DNA of 64,000 bases from Phoebastria nigripes. Lineage: Eukaryota > Chordata > Aves > Procellariiformes > Diomedeidae. A program made the position numbers and the translations under genes. The stretch spans positions 1,705,420 to 1,769,419 of the forward strand of contig JAYKAV010000467.1 in NCBI GenBank assembly GCA_035582835.1, read 5' to 3'. The notes under the pieces were generated by a model. It worked only from the letters and a program-made list of their open reading frames with translations. It did not search any database and was not told the DNA's origin. Shown here in pieces: positions 11,601 through 25,200 of this stretch (position 1 is the stretch's first letter; every line of letters begins with the position of its first letter).

Positions 11601-14600
11601 ATCACTCTTGCCCCTCCCTTTTTCTAGGGAGGGGGCACATTCCTGGTTGACCAAGCCTGCTGCCCTAAGGAACGCTGCTGATACAGCAGCACAGTGTGGT
11701 TGTAAGCGCAGGAGTCCTTCACCAAGAGCCCATTCCAGCAGACTTGCTCGCTCTTGTCACTCAGTGAACTCCTCCAAGGATGGACTATGAAACAGGCCTA
11801 TCGAAATAAATGTTTTCCATTGTGAAATACTGTAGTCATGAATATGGTAAATGAAATAACTGACTCATTTGCTGTGCCATGACTCGTTTACTGCTCTGTG
11901 CCTCATTGTGTAACTCTTAGAACAGAAAATGAGCATTGCTGTGCTTATAAACTTGTATTTTGGAAAAGTTTTTTGTGATTGTCATTTGCAAACTTCACCC
12001 ACTGTGAAGATCACTGTGTGTTAGTCACCCTGAAGTTACGTGGATGCTTTAGGCTGGCTTAAATGCGGGCTGCTGTCAAAGGGACGCTGCAGTTCTCCAG
12101 CTTGCGGTTTGTGCCAGGGCTTGTGGAGCTGCGTGGTGAGCCAGAGAACTGGCCTGCTTATGAATTTAGATCTCGCTGGGTGAGTTTTACCTGGTTTATT
12201 GGCCAAGAAAATGTACTGTTGATTCAAGGGAGAGGAGGTTGCAAGAGGGGGGCACTGAGAAGGGCAGGGCTCCTTTCTGTGTCAGTCACACTTAGACTGG
12301 CTTAAAGTGATCATGAAGGCCTGACTGCTGCCAGGGGAAAGGAGATGGCTGCTGTGCTTGGGAATTCACCCGTGGCAAAAGGCAGCCTGTTTGTTCCAGA
12401 GACAGCAGCAGGGGCCTTTCCTGAGCCCAGGTCGTGTGTTGGGCCTGAAGGAGTGAGCAGTCTTCCACATCTCTTCATCCAGTGTTTTTCTGGGTTACAA
12501 AACCTTGGCCAAGTAATGAGTACCCCTCCCACATTCTACCAGTGGCTAAAAGAAAGCCAGACAACTGTTTAAGAGTACAGGAAAGGGGAAGGAAATACCT
12601 AATTATTTACTCCAATCATACATGTTCACTCCTCTCTGTATCTGCATAGCTGTTGCAAAAGGTGCTTTTTGCTATCAAAGTTCATATCTTTCCTCTTCTT
12701 TTGAGATGGCGCTGAGCTTCATCATACTTACATATAACACAGACTTTCAAGGCAATTTTTCTGCTTATTATGCAGTTGTTTGGTGACCAAAAAAGGTGTT
12801 CTATGTTTATTTTCATTCATAGCTGTTGACTTCAGTTGCTAAAGTAAGTGTTCACAGCTCTTTGTCTGGTTAGGCCTGCTGAGCCAACATAGCTAAGCAT
12901 GAGCTGGAGTCTCCTCTTTGCTTCTTGGACTTTGATCTGTTGCCACTCACAGTCTCACTGGAGGCTGCAGGGTCATGGTGGTATAGCAGAGACTTCAGCT
13001 GTCTTACATGGTCTTTATTACTGTAGTAATGCCTGAGAAAGAAATGATGGAGCATGACTTGCAGATCTCAAGCTGAGTTTGTAGGGCTGGCACGTAGCAG
13101 GGAAAAAAACCCTTACTGCTTGTAGACTGAGTACTTTCAATATGGACCTCACCGAGAGTCTAAAATAGCTTTGTGGGGTTCCAGTATCATTACTGCTTCC
13201 CCAAGTAGAACAGTAATTGAGCAGAATGTTGGTGCTTTTGTATAACTTGCTTAGTGTGGAAGCTAAATGACAGACAGCTGCTCTCGTGAGTGAGTCGTAT
13301 TTACTGAAATGATCTGTTTTCAGGACTCAAATAAAGCCGATGTGTGATTTATTCCAGATGGACCTAACTAGTGCAGAACTAAGCTTGCCCATAACTGGTG
13401 GAGTGAAGAAGTGCATTGGAAGCCCTGTTGCACACTTCACAGTGCAGATGAGTCCATTTTCAGGGCAGAGATGGCTCCCCTTTACCATAAACAGAGATTT
13501 CATGGGGCTTTATGTGGGCCTGTCTGGGAGATGATGCTTTGGCTTTCTCAACTGCTCGCGCTGGGGGAGATTAAAGTTTATTACTGGCTCGCTTTCAACA
13601 GTAGCCTTCTTCGATGCGGAAGGATTGATCTGGGTTGCTCACTTCCTAGAGCCCTCCTACAGGTCTGCCTAGATGATTGTGGCTGTCAGACTCTTTAAGG
13701 CATGCATGAGTGAGAGACTGGATCCTTAAGTTGTACAGAGCTTAAGCAGGGTACTTTACCTCTCTTGGTTGTCTCCTGCTGGAAGGGAGCCTGCATGACT
13801 TCCAACCCTAATTGAAGTGTCTAGTTCCTTCCTAACCTCTGCAGGTGGTGTTTATTGTATGTGTTTATCCAGGCTCCTAAACCAAATACTTCTTATTTGA
13901 GGAAGGTGAAGTTACTTAGTCTGGTATCTTTCCTGTTCCATTGCTGCACTGCTAACAGTCTTATAAAATTAGATGGCTCCTTTCTGTCAGATCATGTTTT
14001 AGGCTGATCACAGGTGTTTAATGGGATGCTTTTGTAAGCTGACCATGATTTCTGCAAGCCAGGTTTGTTAAAGAAGTACCAGCTTGAATTCTTCTCCGCT
14101 TAGGAGAATGAAGAGCAGTCAGGTATACCAGTCCTTCAGTTTTTGTACCAATTAGTGTGGTTTCATGGCTGTCTTCCCTTTAACCCCTCCACTTCTACCC
14201 CTACTTCCTCTGCTGTTTTGAAGACAAATACAATCAGGGGAAACTGGCTGTTCAGAACAGGGTATTGAGATATACACAGTGCTGTTGCTCACATGAAAAA
14301 GAACAATCCCTATGAGTAATGCAAGAGGTTCTTTAAACACAGTCAGATAAAACAGAAGTGTTCAATTTTGAAGCGTGGGTAAGTTACATTCAGCATAAGA
14401 AGTACTATCACAGGAAGGAAGAAGGCTTACAGGACCTGAGTGGGGGAAGAGGAGAGGAGCAGTGCTTGCAGGCTTCCTTTATCTTCATGAAATTCTTAAG
14501 TTATTTCATCTGCTATGGGTGGATGTGTGTACTTTTAATTACTGTATTTGCACAAATCCAAGATTGTGACACAGATTCAGGTTAGTCTAGAAAAAGTATT

Positions 14601-17600
14601 TTAAGTCACATTTTATTCATAACTGAGTATGTTTTGTCTTTAATCTGGGGAAAACTTTTTGGCCTCAGTGAAAAAGGATTATTTTATTTGAAAGGCACTT
14701 AAAAGAGGGTTAAAAACCTGGGATTTTTATGCACTGCAGTTGAGTGAGCCTCCTCAAACCTGCCAAACTTTAAACTTACTGGGATTGATGTTTCTTAATG
14801 GAATGGAGAGCTCAGAGTGGATGTTCTCATCACAACTCTGGGGTTGAGTGAAAAACAGTCTATCACCAAACCCCAAAAGAACGTACCTAGCTCTTTTCAT
14901 ACAGATTTGCTCACAAGTTCAGAATTTTGCAGAACTGGTTCAGGAATCCTGACTTGCACTTGCCATCCTTGCCAAAGCCCTCCAGAAGCATTACGTAAAT
15001 ACCTTCACACCAGCTGGAGGTGAGAATGCTGCCTGTGGGTGCATGGCCAGAAGCTGCTACGCATCAGCTGTTTGCTGTAATTTCCTCTCTTCAGACCTTT
15101 ATCTTGCATCTTCCTGAAAGACAGCTGACCGCTTTCCAACAAGGGGTAAAGTCCTGTAGATTACTTTCCAGTTGCTGTTGGGAGACTGTCCACAGGGTAA
15201 TTTCTGTGGAGCTATGAATGTCCCACCAGCTGTGCCTTTGCATAGCTTTTGTTGCTGCAGTAGGTGTGAAGTTATACACTTCAACTGAAGGTTGTTTGAC
15301 CTACTAGAGAAGTCTAAGACAGCTCTTGGATTTTAAATTTTGAAGATAGCAGGAAGAGGTCATACTGGGTTCAGATAACTACTGCTACTGAAATTGTTCG
15401 TGTAGTTTTATCCATTTCGGTGCTATCTGAAGTCATGCCAGAGTTCCTCTCAGTTATGCTGTGCAGATGGCACGTTTAGTTCATCTAGTGGCCTCTTTAA
15501 ATGTATCCATCTTTACAGATAAAATTGTGTGCAAACTAGGAGCTGGGACTCATGAAATTACTTTTACCACACAATTTCTGCTAAATGCATCCCAGAAAAA
15601 CTTAGAGTGTGTACAGTGATTTGATAAGCTTCCATCAAGTTGAATCTATTACAGATTCAGGATGCAAGTACTGAAGTACTAGCTCAGAATACTTGGGCAG
15701 AAACAACCGGTACAAAATTGACTAGTCTGAGTCTAAGAGGTGCCCTTTAGTAGTATCTTCCCAAGAATGGCACTGCACCAGGTAATAAAGCAAATAGAAG
15801 AAGTTTTGTGCATAATGATTGAAACCTTGGCTACTGGGAGGCCTCAGAACATTGTGCACTCAAATCATGTGTATGAAACTTGCTTTTAGATAGGAGTGGC
15901 TATTCTTGACTTAAACCATTGTGAACAATTAGTAAATCGAGGAATTAAAAGCAGTGTGTCAGTTTTGGAAATACTGGCATCCTTAAAAGAAGGAAAAATC
16001 TATGCTGAATGATGTATTATGGTGAATACACAGGTCAACACTGTTCTACTCATTGAGCTTCATGATGGTTTCAGTTCATTTCCTTCTCTTCCTCCCCCCC
16101 ATGTAGTAGTGACGAGAAGAAAAGGCAAAGGCAAACCTGAACTCCATGCTGTTTATTATGAAGAGACAGTTGAGATTTAGACCACCTATTTGTAAGCAGA
16201 ATGTGACACCGACCTCATTAGATGCAATGATTGTGAACCTTTTGAAATCCTTCAACTCTTAACTGCTAAAAACTTGAAGTACATTCCTGATGATTGCGAA
16301 CTTTTTAATATCTTTTTGCATTCTGGTTATTCTGGATACAATTTGGCACATCTTGCTTAAGCCTGCTTTAATTTGATGCATATGGAGAGAGTGAACATAA
16401 CACAAAGGAGAAACCTCAGCTGAAAGTTGGAATAGCTTCACTCAACCTGGTCACTTAGGAAAAAATGTATTTCCTCAGAAGATGGGATAAATTATGTGTG
16501 CACTGTATCTTGGTCATCATTTGAAGTTTATACCTGAAATAAAATATCAAACTGGGAACTGTACCATAATTGGCAGGTTATTTTTAGAGAGAAAAACATA
16601 GCAGGTGAAGGGAATCTGTGGCTTTTAACCAGTTCACTGAAAGTTATGAAATTCTTGAGCATGCCTGGAAAGGTAGAATAACTTTTTTCTTCTGTTGACA
16701 GCATTCAGAGTTGATATACATCTACCCTGTTAGATTTATATCAGCCCACCTAGCGTTTCACTTAAAGCAGGAACAGGACCTGTAGGAAAAACCTTCATTA
16801 ACCCTATGCGCCAATGATGACTCTGCTGCTCCTCTCGCTAGTGCTCTCTCATTTCACATTAGCACTTAGCAGGGGGATAGCCTATTTTTGGCACTCTGAG
16901 GTCAATTACGTTTATCATGCTGTTTACACAGACTAATTTTGAAGGCTCATACCAAATAGGTGTGAGAGGGAGGGGGGAAAAAAAAATCTCTCAGAATATA
17001 TTGAAATAAATAAGCTTATTAAAGAAAAAGACTTTCTTCCATTGTAAACACAGAAACTACTTGCCAGCTTTCATTTTCTGCCAGTGGTAATAGGTTTTCT
17101 GTACATCCACAGCTGTTTGTTGTGTGAACAGCTGACAAAAGCTCAGGCTTTCAGGGGTAAGGTGAGCTGGCCTCTGGGTAGAACAAAGACCTTCAGTAGG
17201 GGGGGAAAGGCTTTTTTCTCCAGAAGCACAAGTGTAAAGGCAGCTGGCAGCATGAATGCAAATCGGAAACATATCTGGAAACTTAATTCCCCCAATTGTG
17301 GTGTTACTGAAGTTCAAGGATTTGTTTTTATCTATTGTCTTTAAGGATGTTAATACTTAGCAAATAAAACTGTATGCTTTTGTATGCTGCTTTTTGGATT
17401 GTAAAAAATGCTGTAATGCATAGAGAATAATTCTGTTAAAATAGAGGGAAGGAAGTGCTTGCACAAGTGCTGTGATTTGTCTTGTGGTGAGGAATGGGGG
17501 GGTCACTGGGGTTAAACAAGATTAAATAAATAAACCCTGTAGGTCTTGGAGCTCTTGGGTTTTCCTGAATTCAGCATTATGTGGGAGTGTTATGGAAATA

Positions 17601-19950
17601 CTCATTCAAAATAAGCAACCCCTGATGTTTGTAAACCAGTATCTTGATGTGCTTGCTTTTGTAATGCTCCTTCCACAGCTATAGTACCTCTTATTTTGCA
17701 TATGTGTTACTACTTGGATAACCTTAAAGGAATGCTACTCATCTCCTCCTTATTTTCCTTTGTATCTAAACCATTACCACAAACCCTTGATTTAGCTCTG
17801 TGACTGCTTTAACTCTTGAGTTGTTTGTTTATTCTGCCGTTTAACCCTATAACTCGGCAGCAATGCTTGGAGAGAACTTTCTTAAGGAGAAATGCATGTT
17901 CAGCTTTGAAGGGTAGCTGCTGCTAACATGTGTGACTGGGTTGGGGGAGGGCTGTGCTGGCAGAAATCAAATCAAGTTCTCCAGGCACAAAGAAGAGGAA
18001 CTTGAGTGCAACAGCATGATAACAAGAAAGCAGCCCAATTGGACTGTACAGGCTAAATGACGTATAGAAAGTAAGCTCTTGCACAAATGGAGCAAGGCAG
18101 TGTTGTACAATTCAACTTGTTCATTTGCTGAAAGTAAATTGCTTTGCCTTGAAAAGCAGAGCAACACAAAAAAAGGTCTTAAAAAGGTCTTATTACAACC
18201 TTCATAATTGGCAAACAGATGTTTTTGTACTTCGGTTTATAAACTGTTATGAATCTACCAGTCTAAAACCAACAACAGAAACTACTTTCTTCTTTAATTT
18301 GAAGAGCATTTCTAATATGACATGCTACCTCCTCTTTTAAAATATGTGCTATTGAACACTTTGGGAGGCTTCCTGGAGAAAAGAGGTTTAAACCTAGCTG
18401 AGTTATGTGGTCTCAAACAAATAACATTGCCATGTTTAACATTTTGTTGGGAGCTTTAACTGATACTGAATATTGAAAATATTTAAATTCACTAATTAGA
18501 ATAAGCTATTATACTATATTAGTTGAAGTACATTTTTATCTTGTTCAGTTCTGTGCCAGTCATAAAATCTTCAAAATATGGTGGTGCTAAGTTCCATGTC
18601 TTGCATGTAGTAGGTATTGAGCTTAGTTACAGCAGACTTGAGCGCTTAAGCTGCTTTTACAGAGGATAAGATGTGATGAGTTCCTTGAACAACAGAAAAC
18701 AATTTAAAGTTGGTTACAGCCACCTTTTTTGTAAGCTCTTTACACTGTTTTTAAATCATTCTGCTTTGCAATTATTCAACTATATTGTCTGTAAAGAACA
18801 AGAGATTGTCAGATTTTAGGATTCTTGAAGGGCACAGTGCATATTTGAAAACTTGAGTTAGAACAGTTCACTGACTTATGTATAGGGTTATCAAAACACA
18901 GCGTGCTCAACACAACGATACAGTGAATTATACTAGTCAGAATGGTCTTCTGTATTAGAGATAAAGCTGAGCTGACTCTGACATAGAAAGACTGTGGATG
19001 GCAATCTCTGTTCACCCCACCAAGCCAGAATGACCTATCTTTATTGTAGACTTGACACACTTTTTTTTTTCTTTTTCTTTTTTCCCCTTTCTTTTAATCT
19101 GTCTTGTGGCAAGCTCTTTGTCAGCTGTTGAAGGCATCTTTTGGATTCTGGAGAGCAGCATTACTGGAGCTCAAGAAGTCATTTTGGGTTCACTTTGGCT
19201 AGATACTGGTATCAACATGTTCCCTTTCCTGCTTTTCTGACCCCCTCTCCAAATTTTTATTTTGTTCTGCGTTCTTCATCTGTTGCAAGTGAACAGTGGG
19301 ATGAGTCTCTTGTCCATGACCCTCATTGCTATAGTTTTTCTTATCTGATATCATTTGAAAGCTTGGTTCGGTTCTTTTGTAGTTTGATATTTAGATCAAT
19401 TCTTTTTCTTACTGTATTTATTATGGGTTGTGTTTTTGAAACTTTGTATAAAAAGTCTTAAACCCTTTTCAAGGGGCATCTGCAGTTCTTGAAACATGGT
19501 TCATCCTGTAAAGAGCTGTATGCAATACGGCTAATTAAAAGTTATAGTTTACTTTTCCTTTGCTGTTTTAGAACTTGATTGCCTCTGTAGAAAGGTGGGG
19601 CTGGGTTATACTGTGACATGTGTCTGCACAGTATGTCATTGGACATTCCTGGTGCTAACATAGCTTTGGCTACATCTGCAGTTGAAGAACATGCACTCTT
19701 GCAGTGTAGATGGGCCTTAAATTGAGTTCACATGAATTACATGTGGTATGAGGCATATACTGCTAATGTGGAACCTACTGAAAGCTGATTAAGTGATTGC
19801 AGAACTTAAACCTAATTTTCACTGAAAACAGAAATGGTTGGAGTCAGATTTGTAGAGTACTTCATACCTAAGCCTGTGGACAAGTGTATCGCTCAATAGT
19901 AGTTATGCAGCTGATCACTTGGTGCATGTTTGTATTTGTTGGCACTAAAA
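5640..19950. other. Intronic sequence, no gene seen
   Basis: About 14 kb without a recognisable exon, RNA gene or young transposon. A moderately purine-rich part (about 8760-11060) gives long minus-strand open frames of low complexity, with no family resemblance. A CAGCTG pair sits at 17110-17134. There is one ambiguous base at 10086. Confidence 0.55.
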
Positions 19951-19956
19951 TGTCTT

Positions 19957-20035
19957 TAAAAAAAAACAAACAAAAAACCAAACCAAAACAAAAAACCAAA
20001 CCAGACAAACAAAAAACCCCCCCCCCCNCCCCCCC
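19957..20035. repeat. A/C-rich simple repeat ending in a C tract
   Basis: A (CAAA/CCAAA)-type array runs into 19 positions of C (20017-20035), with an ambiguous base at 20028. It is low complexity and its length is probably unreliable in the assembly. Confidence 0.85.
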
Positions 20036-20499
20036 AATCCCAAAACAGGTCCTCACTGGTTGCTTTCAAGAAATAACTGTTTCATGAAAAATGAGCTTTA
20101 AAAAGAGATTCTTAAACAAAAACAACACTGCCCCTTTTCTTTTGAGCTTTTCAAATCTTTCAGCAGGCATTAACCACTTTTGTGTGCTTGCTGGCAGCTG
20201 AATTTAAGCTCTACAATTTTTGGACAGTTACCAATATAGCTTAGGCCTGTTGTCTCCTTGGGTTGTGGTCTTGTGGGGTTTTTTTTGTTTGTTTTTTTAA
20301 GTGACTAGCTGAGAATTAACTCTTTAGTCTGGATTTTTGGCAGAGTTAATCCAGGCAGAAAACTAGTTCTGTTTCTGGGATTTTGACCTCTCAGTCAAGA
20401 TTGAAGAATATTGATGGAAATGCTTATCAAACTGATAGGGCAGTACATGCAAACTCTATCAACTGTTTTATCTGACTCCTTCCCAAGATTTCTGTCTAG

Positions 20500-21055
20500 T
20501 TTAAAGCCATGGCCTGGAGGACTGGTAAGGAAGGCACTCTCATGGTAAAAAAAGTGTTCCCTTATGCTCAGGAGGAGCCTCCTGTGTTTTACTTTGTCCT
20601 GTCCCAGGGCACCACTGGCAAGAGCCTGGCTCAATCTTCTTTACAGTCTCCCTTCAGATATTTGTGCAATTGATGAGATCCCCCTGAGCCTTCTCTTCTC
20701 CAAGCTGAACAGTCCCAGCTCTCTCAGCCTTTTCTCCTATGTGAGGTGCTCCAGTCCCTGCAACATCTTCNTGGCCCTTTGCTGGACTCTCTCCAGTATG
20801 TCCATGTCTGTCTTGTACTAGGGAGCCCAGAGCTGTACACAGGACTCCAGGTGTGGCCTCACCAGTGCTGAGCAGAGCGGGAGGATCACTTCCCTCGACC
20901 TGCTGGCAACGCTCCTCCTGCAGCCCAGGGTGCCACTAGCAGCCTTTGCTACAAGGGCTCCTGTTGAACTTCATGTCCACAAAACCCCTCAGGTTCTTTT
21001 CTGCAAAGCTGGTTTCCAGTTGGTTGGCCCACAGCACAACACATAGCACAACACA
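20500..21055 (-). mobile_element. CR1 LINE fragment (3' part of ORF2 and 3' UTR), sense on minus strand
   Basis: The + strand carries the familiar antisense CR1 landmarks in order: CTCAGGAGGAGCCTCCTGTG, CCCTGAGCCTTCTCTTCTCC, CAGCTCTCTCAGCCTTTTC, GCTGGACTCTCTCCAGTATG, CCAGGTGTGGCCTCACCAGT and TCCCTCGACCTGCTGG. The minus strand reads as the end of the CR1 reverse-transcriptase ORF (LEYC/W-type region and the basic RRATK/ERLRELGLFSLEKRR-type region, degraded). 5' truncation is usual for CR1. The terminal octamer tail is not evident on the left, so both boundaries are approximate. There are ambiguous bases inside (20771). The + strand open frame at 20564-20821 is an antisense shadow. Confidence 0.92.
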
Positions 21056-22182
21056 AATACCTGGCCACATAAACAAAATTTCTTTTATAGGCTGTTGATG
21101 GAAGAGAATGTTATGTTTTCGGTGCAACAGTACAGATAAAGCTTGCGTTACTACAGAGCTGAACATCAGTGACCAGAGGCTTGCATAGCAGGTAGTGCAT
21201 CAGAACTTGATTTATTCTTGGGCATGAGAGGCTTCACGCAAAGACATTCTGACCAAGACAGTGGATTGTGGATCTGAGCCTGCAGTAGCTGCCTTTCTGC
21301 TGCCCATGGGATGCAGTGGCACTTTAGGGTTTGGGTCTTGTTTAGTAAGCTCAGTGATATTGTGCAGGTGCAATTTAGCTTATAGCAAATGACTGCTGGG
21401 GCTGAGAAGTCTTGCACTTAGTCCCAAAGTACCTTTAAGAAACATTTTGGGTCTTTATTTCAAGTACAGTATGCATCACTTTGGTTAGTGGCGGGGGGGG
21501 AAGCTGTTTAAAAAAAAAAACAACGTCTTCAATCCCTTTACTCCTCAAATTTACTCAACTTTTGCTTGGGAAGGGGGATAACTGTTGGAGCAGGAAGAAA
21601 AGCTATGTAAAATGGCTAGCCGTGTTCTTAATCCAGGGTGCAGATACCATGGCGATAGCTGTAAACAGTGGTCATGTGTTGAAGGTTTAAAAAAATTTCT
21701 GTTCTGTTTAGAAGTACAAGTCCCAATCGCTTTCTTCAAACTAGTTCTTGGTGGAGTAGGACTCAGTGGAAATAATTTGCTTTTTTCAGTCTGGAAGTTC
21801 AGAGTAGTTAATGGTGATTCTGGCTGAAAGTGGAATACAAATTACTTATGAGTATCCTTCCAAGCTTGTTAATGAATGAGCGCTTGCACTTGTGTTTGAG
21901 GGATTTTCTTTGTTGTTGTTGCTGTTGTATTGATATTTTTTTTCCTAATGTAAGTGAAGAGTTTAAGCATTTTGAAGCTTCTAATTATTTTTCAACTAAC
22001 AATTGANAGAGGGCAATTTAACTTTTTCTGGTTTCAGAGTTTCAGACTACCCTTAACCCCAAACAACAGTGAAATAAAAACACTTGCTTAAAAAGCAATC
22101 ATAACTCCTCATTTTCCCTGCCTGTGTAATTGGAACAATTTCATTCTTAACTCTAAGAGGGAATAGTTTCCAAACTTGAATT

Positions 22183-22221
22183 TGTAATGCCAATCTGTAA
22201 TACCAATTTGTAATACCAATC
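22183..22221. repeat. Short minisatellite, three 13-bp units
   Basis: Three head-to-tail copies of TGTAATACCAATC. The first has G for A, and the middle one ends in T. Confidence 0.85.
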
Positions 22222-25200
22222 TGTTAGTGGATGGGGATTGGAATTGCTGCTGCTTTTATTTGGGAGGAGCTACAGAATTACTTCATGAATTGTGTATTTT
22301 CTTCTCTGTTAGCATATTGCTTGCTAACCAGTGTTAGTTTGTTATAGTTGTTTCTATGATTTGCTTGGATTTCTGCTTAATAGAATGTGGTTGCAGGTGA
22401 CCAGCTGCTGCTTTGGTTCTCACAGACAGGTCTCTTGGGGCATGAGGGTACTAATGGAAGGTTTACCTGGATTGCTTCTCTTCTCCCTTTTTCCAATTCC
22501 CCCAGATTATCTTGAAGAGAGCAAAGCATAGGTAAAGAGCAATTGAGGATATCTCTTGGAGAAATTTTGGTTATTGTATCTTCTGTTCTGCATGCAATAG
22601 AAAACTGCTGCAATTTTTAATAAGTACTTTTAATAGGAGGTTATCAGAGAGCTCTACAGTAGTTTAACCTTCTGGCTTTATTATTGGCCTCAGCTGAAAT
22701 GGAAACGGTGTAGGTGGAGAAGACTATCTGTCAGGATCTGTTCCTTGCCCTTTCTTTCCTCTCCCGGTCTCCCTTGCACCAACAAATGTCAAGATAGCTC
22801 TTCCTGACTCTTCCAGAATGTAAATAAATCTTATGATGAATCTCCTACAACTAGATAATGCTTCGAAACAAATATTATAGTTGCAAAATATGTCTCAATG
22901 GCTAGTTTCTGGTCAAATGGCAAAGAATGTTTTAACGTAGANCAGAGAATGCTGTGGAAGTGAAGTAGTTTTCAAGGCAATGATTATTTGTCCTTAATAA
23001 CCATCATATTTTTATAGGTTCGGTTTATCACAGTTAGATGAAGTGACAGGCGAGGAAAAACAGCTGCAAAATTACATTTGAGAAGTGAAATTATTTAATG
23101 TTCTTTTAACAGCAAATCTTTTCCCGAAGTAGTCTAAGAGGCTCTCGGTTTCCAGTCTGTGTGACTTTTCTGTGTGCAGTAAGACTTACAAAATCAAATG
23201 CTTATAAAAGCATTTTCATGCTGGTGAAGAGGTAACTAAATAGCAAGTGTATACTGATGACTTTTTTCCCCTTCCTTGAGAAAAGTTGGGTTTTCTGTTT
23301 GCAGTTCAACTCGGAAGCTAGCTTTCAAATGGAGTGGTAGCCAACTGATCCGTGCTCCAGTCTGCTTTCCCTTCCATGCTGTTTGAGAAGTCACTTTTAT
23401 TTGCAGAAGATAACCAGTGCAGGAAGGATTTTAAAAAAAAGAAAAAAAAAAAAAGAAAGGATTACCACATTTTTAAACAGCTTCATTTCCAGAAGCTTAC
23501 ATATAGGGTCTGCTGTTGTTTTTGTTGTCATTATAATAAACAACTTCAAGTTCTCTTTGTTTTTTGATTACAGTTGAGAAACACAGGTAGACTGTTGTTT
23601 AGATTGAAGGCTGGTGTATGGATGGAAGACTGGAAAGTAGGTGATAAAATAGATGTAGATACAGATACTACCTTGCATTCAAAGTTTTAGCCCTCAATCT
23701 CAGAGGAAAATTTGAAGTGCAGGAATGATACAGCTTTATAGATGTTTGCAGATAATTCCTCCCAAATAAAACAAAAAGAAGGAAGCAAGAAGATGTTCTG
23801 GAAACAAGTAAGCAATGTGTCTTTTGACTTTTAATTCCAGTTTATGTGCTTGACCCCATCTCAGTAGAATTCTAATATATTGTTTTCTTCGCAAATTCTC
23901 ATGTTCTAAAATGGTCTTCCTTTGGCGGAATTTAGGCAAAATTTCCTACTCCTTCCCTCCCCTCCCCTGCCCCTGCCCCTGCAATGGTGAAGATCTGCTT
24001 ATGTCTTTGAACACTTGGTGGAACACCTGAAGCATTTTCAGCCATTACCTCTGGATGTGTAAGGATGAAGTCATAGCCACAACCTAATTATCAAATACTC
24101 ACTTCTTGTTGGGTGTATTTGTTTAGGTGGACCTAAGCTGACTTGGAATCTGTAAAGCTGTAGGCTTTCTACATACTCTTGAGGGCATCTTGCAGCAGGT
24201 GGAGATAGACATACAGGAAAAAGTCATGGTGGAGATTATATGGCTGACTCAAAAGTGTTTTGTTTAGAATACATTGCAGAAATACTACTGTTGCTTTTAA
24301 GAGGATGTTAAAAATTTTTTAAGTTACAGAAAAAGACATGGAGTTGACCTTGAATGTAATACAGAGTATTTCATGGTAATTAATGATAAGTTCATATATT
24401 GTGTAATGGATCACTGAAGACGTGTGACTAGGTAAAAATTTAAAATGTTTAGGATCATGCCAGACACAGGAAAGTATCTCAAGTACAGCCAGAGGACTCA
24501 TAATTATTACATTAGTGACAGGTGAGCTTTGCTCATTCATGTTCCCTCCATGCCATGAACATGTTTAGCAAAGTATTAATTTCACCAATCCCATCTCCAT
24601 TAAAATTTTGCCTTCCATCTCGTTTAAAATTATTTTAGTCCAGTCATTGAACTTGTTAAGAAAATGTCTGTCTGAGTACAAGGGAGCTAGAGTAAATTAG
24701 ATTCTTCCAAGTAAGACTTGATTAGGGAGAATTCAGAGTTTTACAAGTGCACAGTGAAGTGACATAGTAATGGAATTTAGGGACTGAAGAGCATGTTAAT
24801 GGGTTTGAATTTAAATATCTAACCAAATGAGGCAAATGGATGATTTCAGTCCAAAAGGCAAAGTTATTTGGATCTAAGCAACTTGGTTTGGCAGGGCTGG
24901 TGCAAATATGTGGGTAGGGTTTTTGTTTTGGTTTGGGTTTTGTTGTTTTTTCCTGACAAGGAAATTGCCAACTAATAAAACTCATCTTGCCTCCTTCTGT
25001 TCGGGTCTTCTGCCTTTANAGTTCACTATCACTGTCACTGGAGAGCAGTATGACTGAGACATTGGCGTGTTTGGAATCTTCTTTAGAAGTTCTGCACACT
25101 TTATTCAGTTTTCTGATCTGTTTTGTCAAGATGATAGTGATGGAAGAGTTCTCATCAGCAGAGGATGTAAGCAGGCAAACAACAGTCTGTTGGCTCTGGC

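Noticed and set aside
12015..12345. Apparent direct repeat (GTCAGTCAC...GGCTTAAA in two places)
   Set aside because: Similarity is limited to short words with large gaps between them. Not convincing without alignment.
20564..20821. Open frame of 85 codons on the + strand
   Set aside because: It is the antisense shadow of the CR1 fragment.
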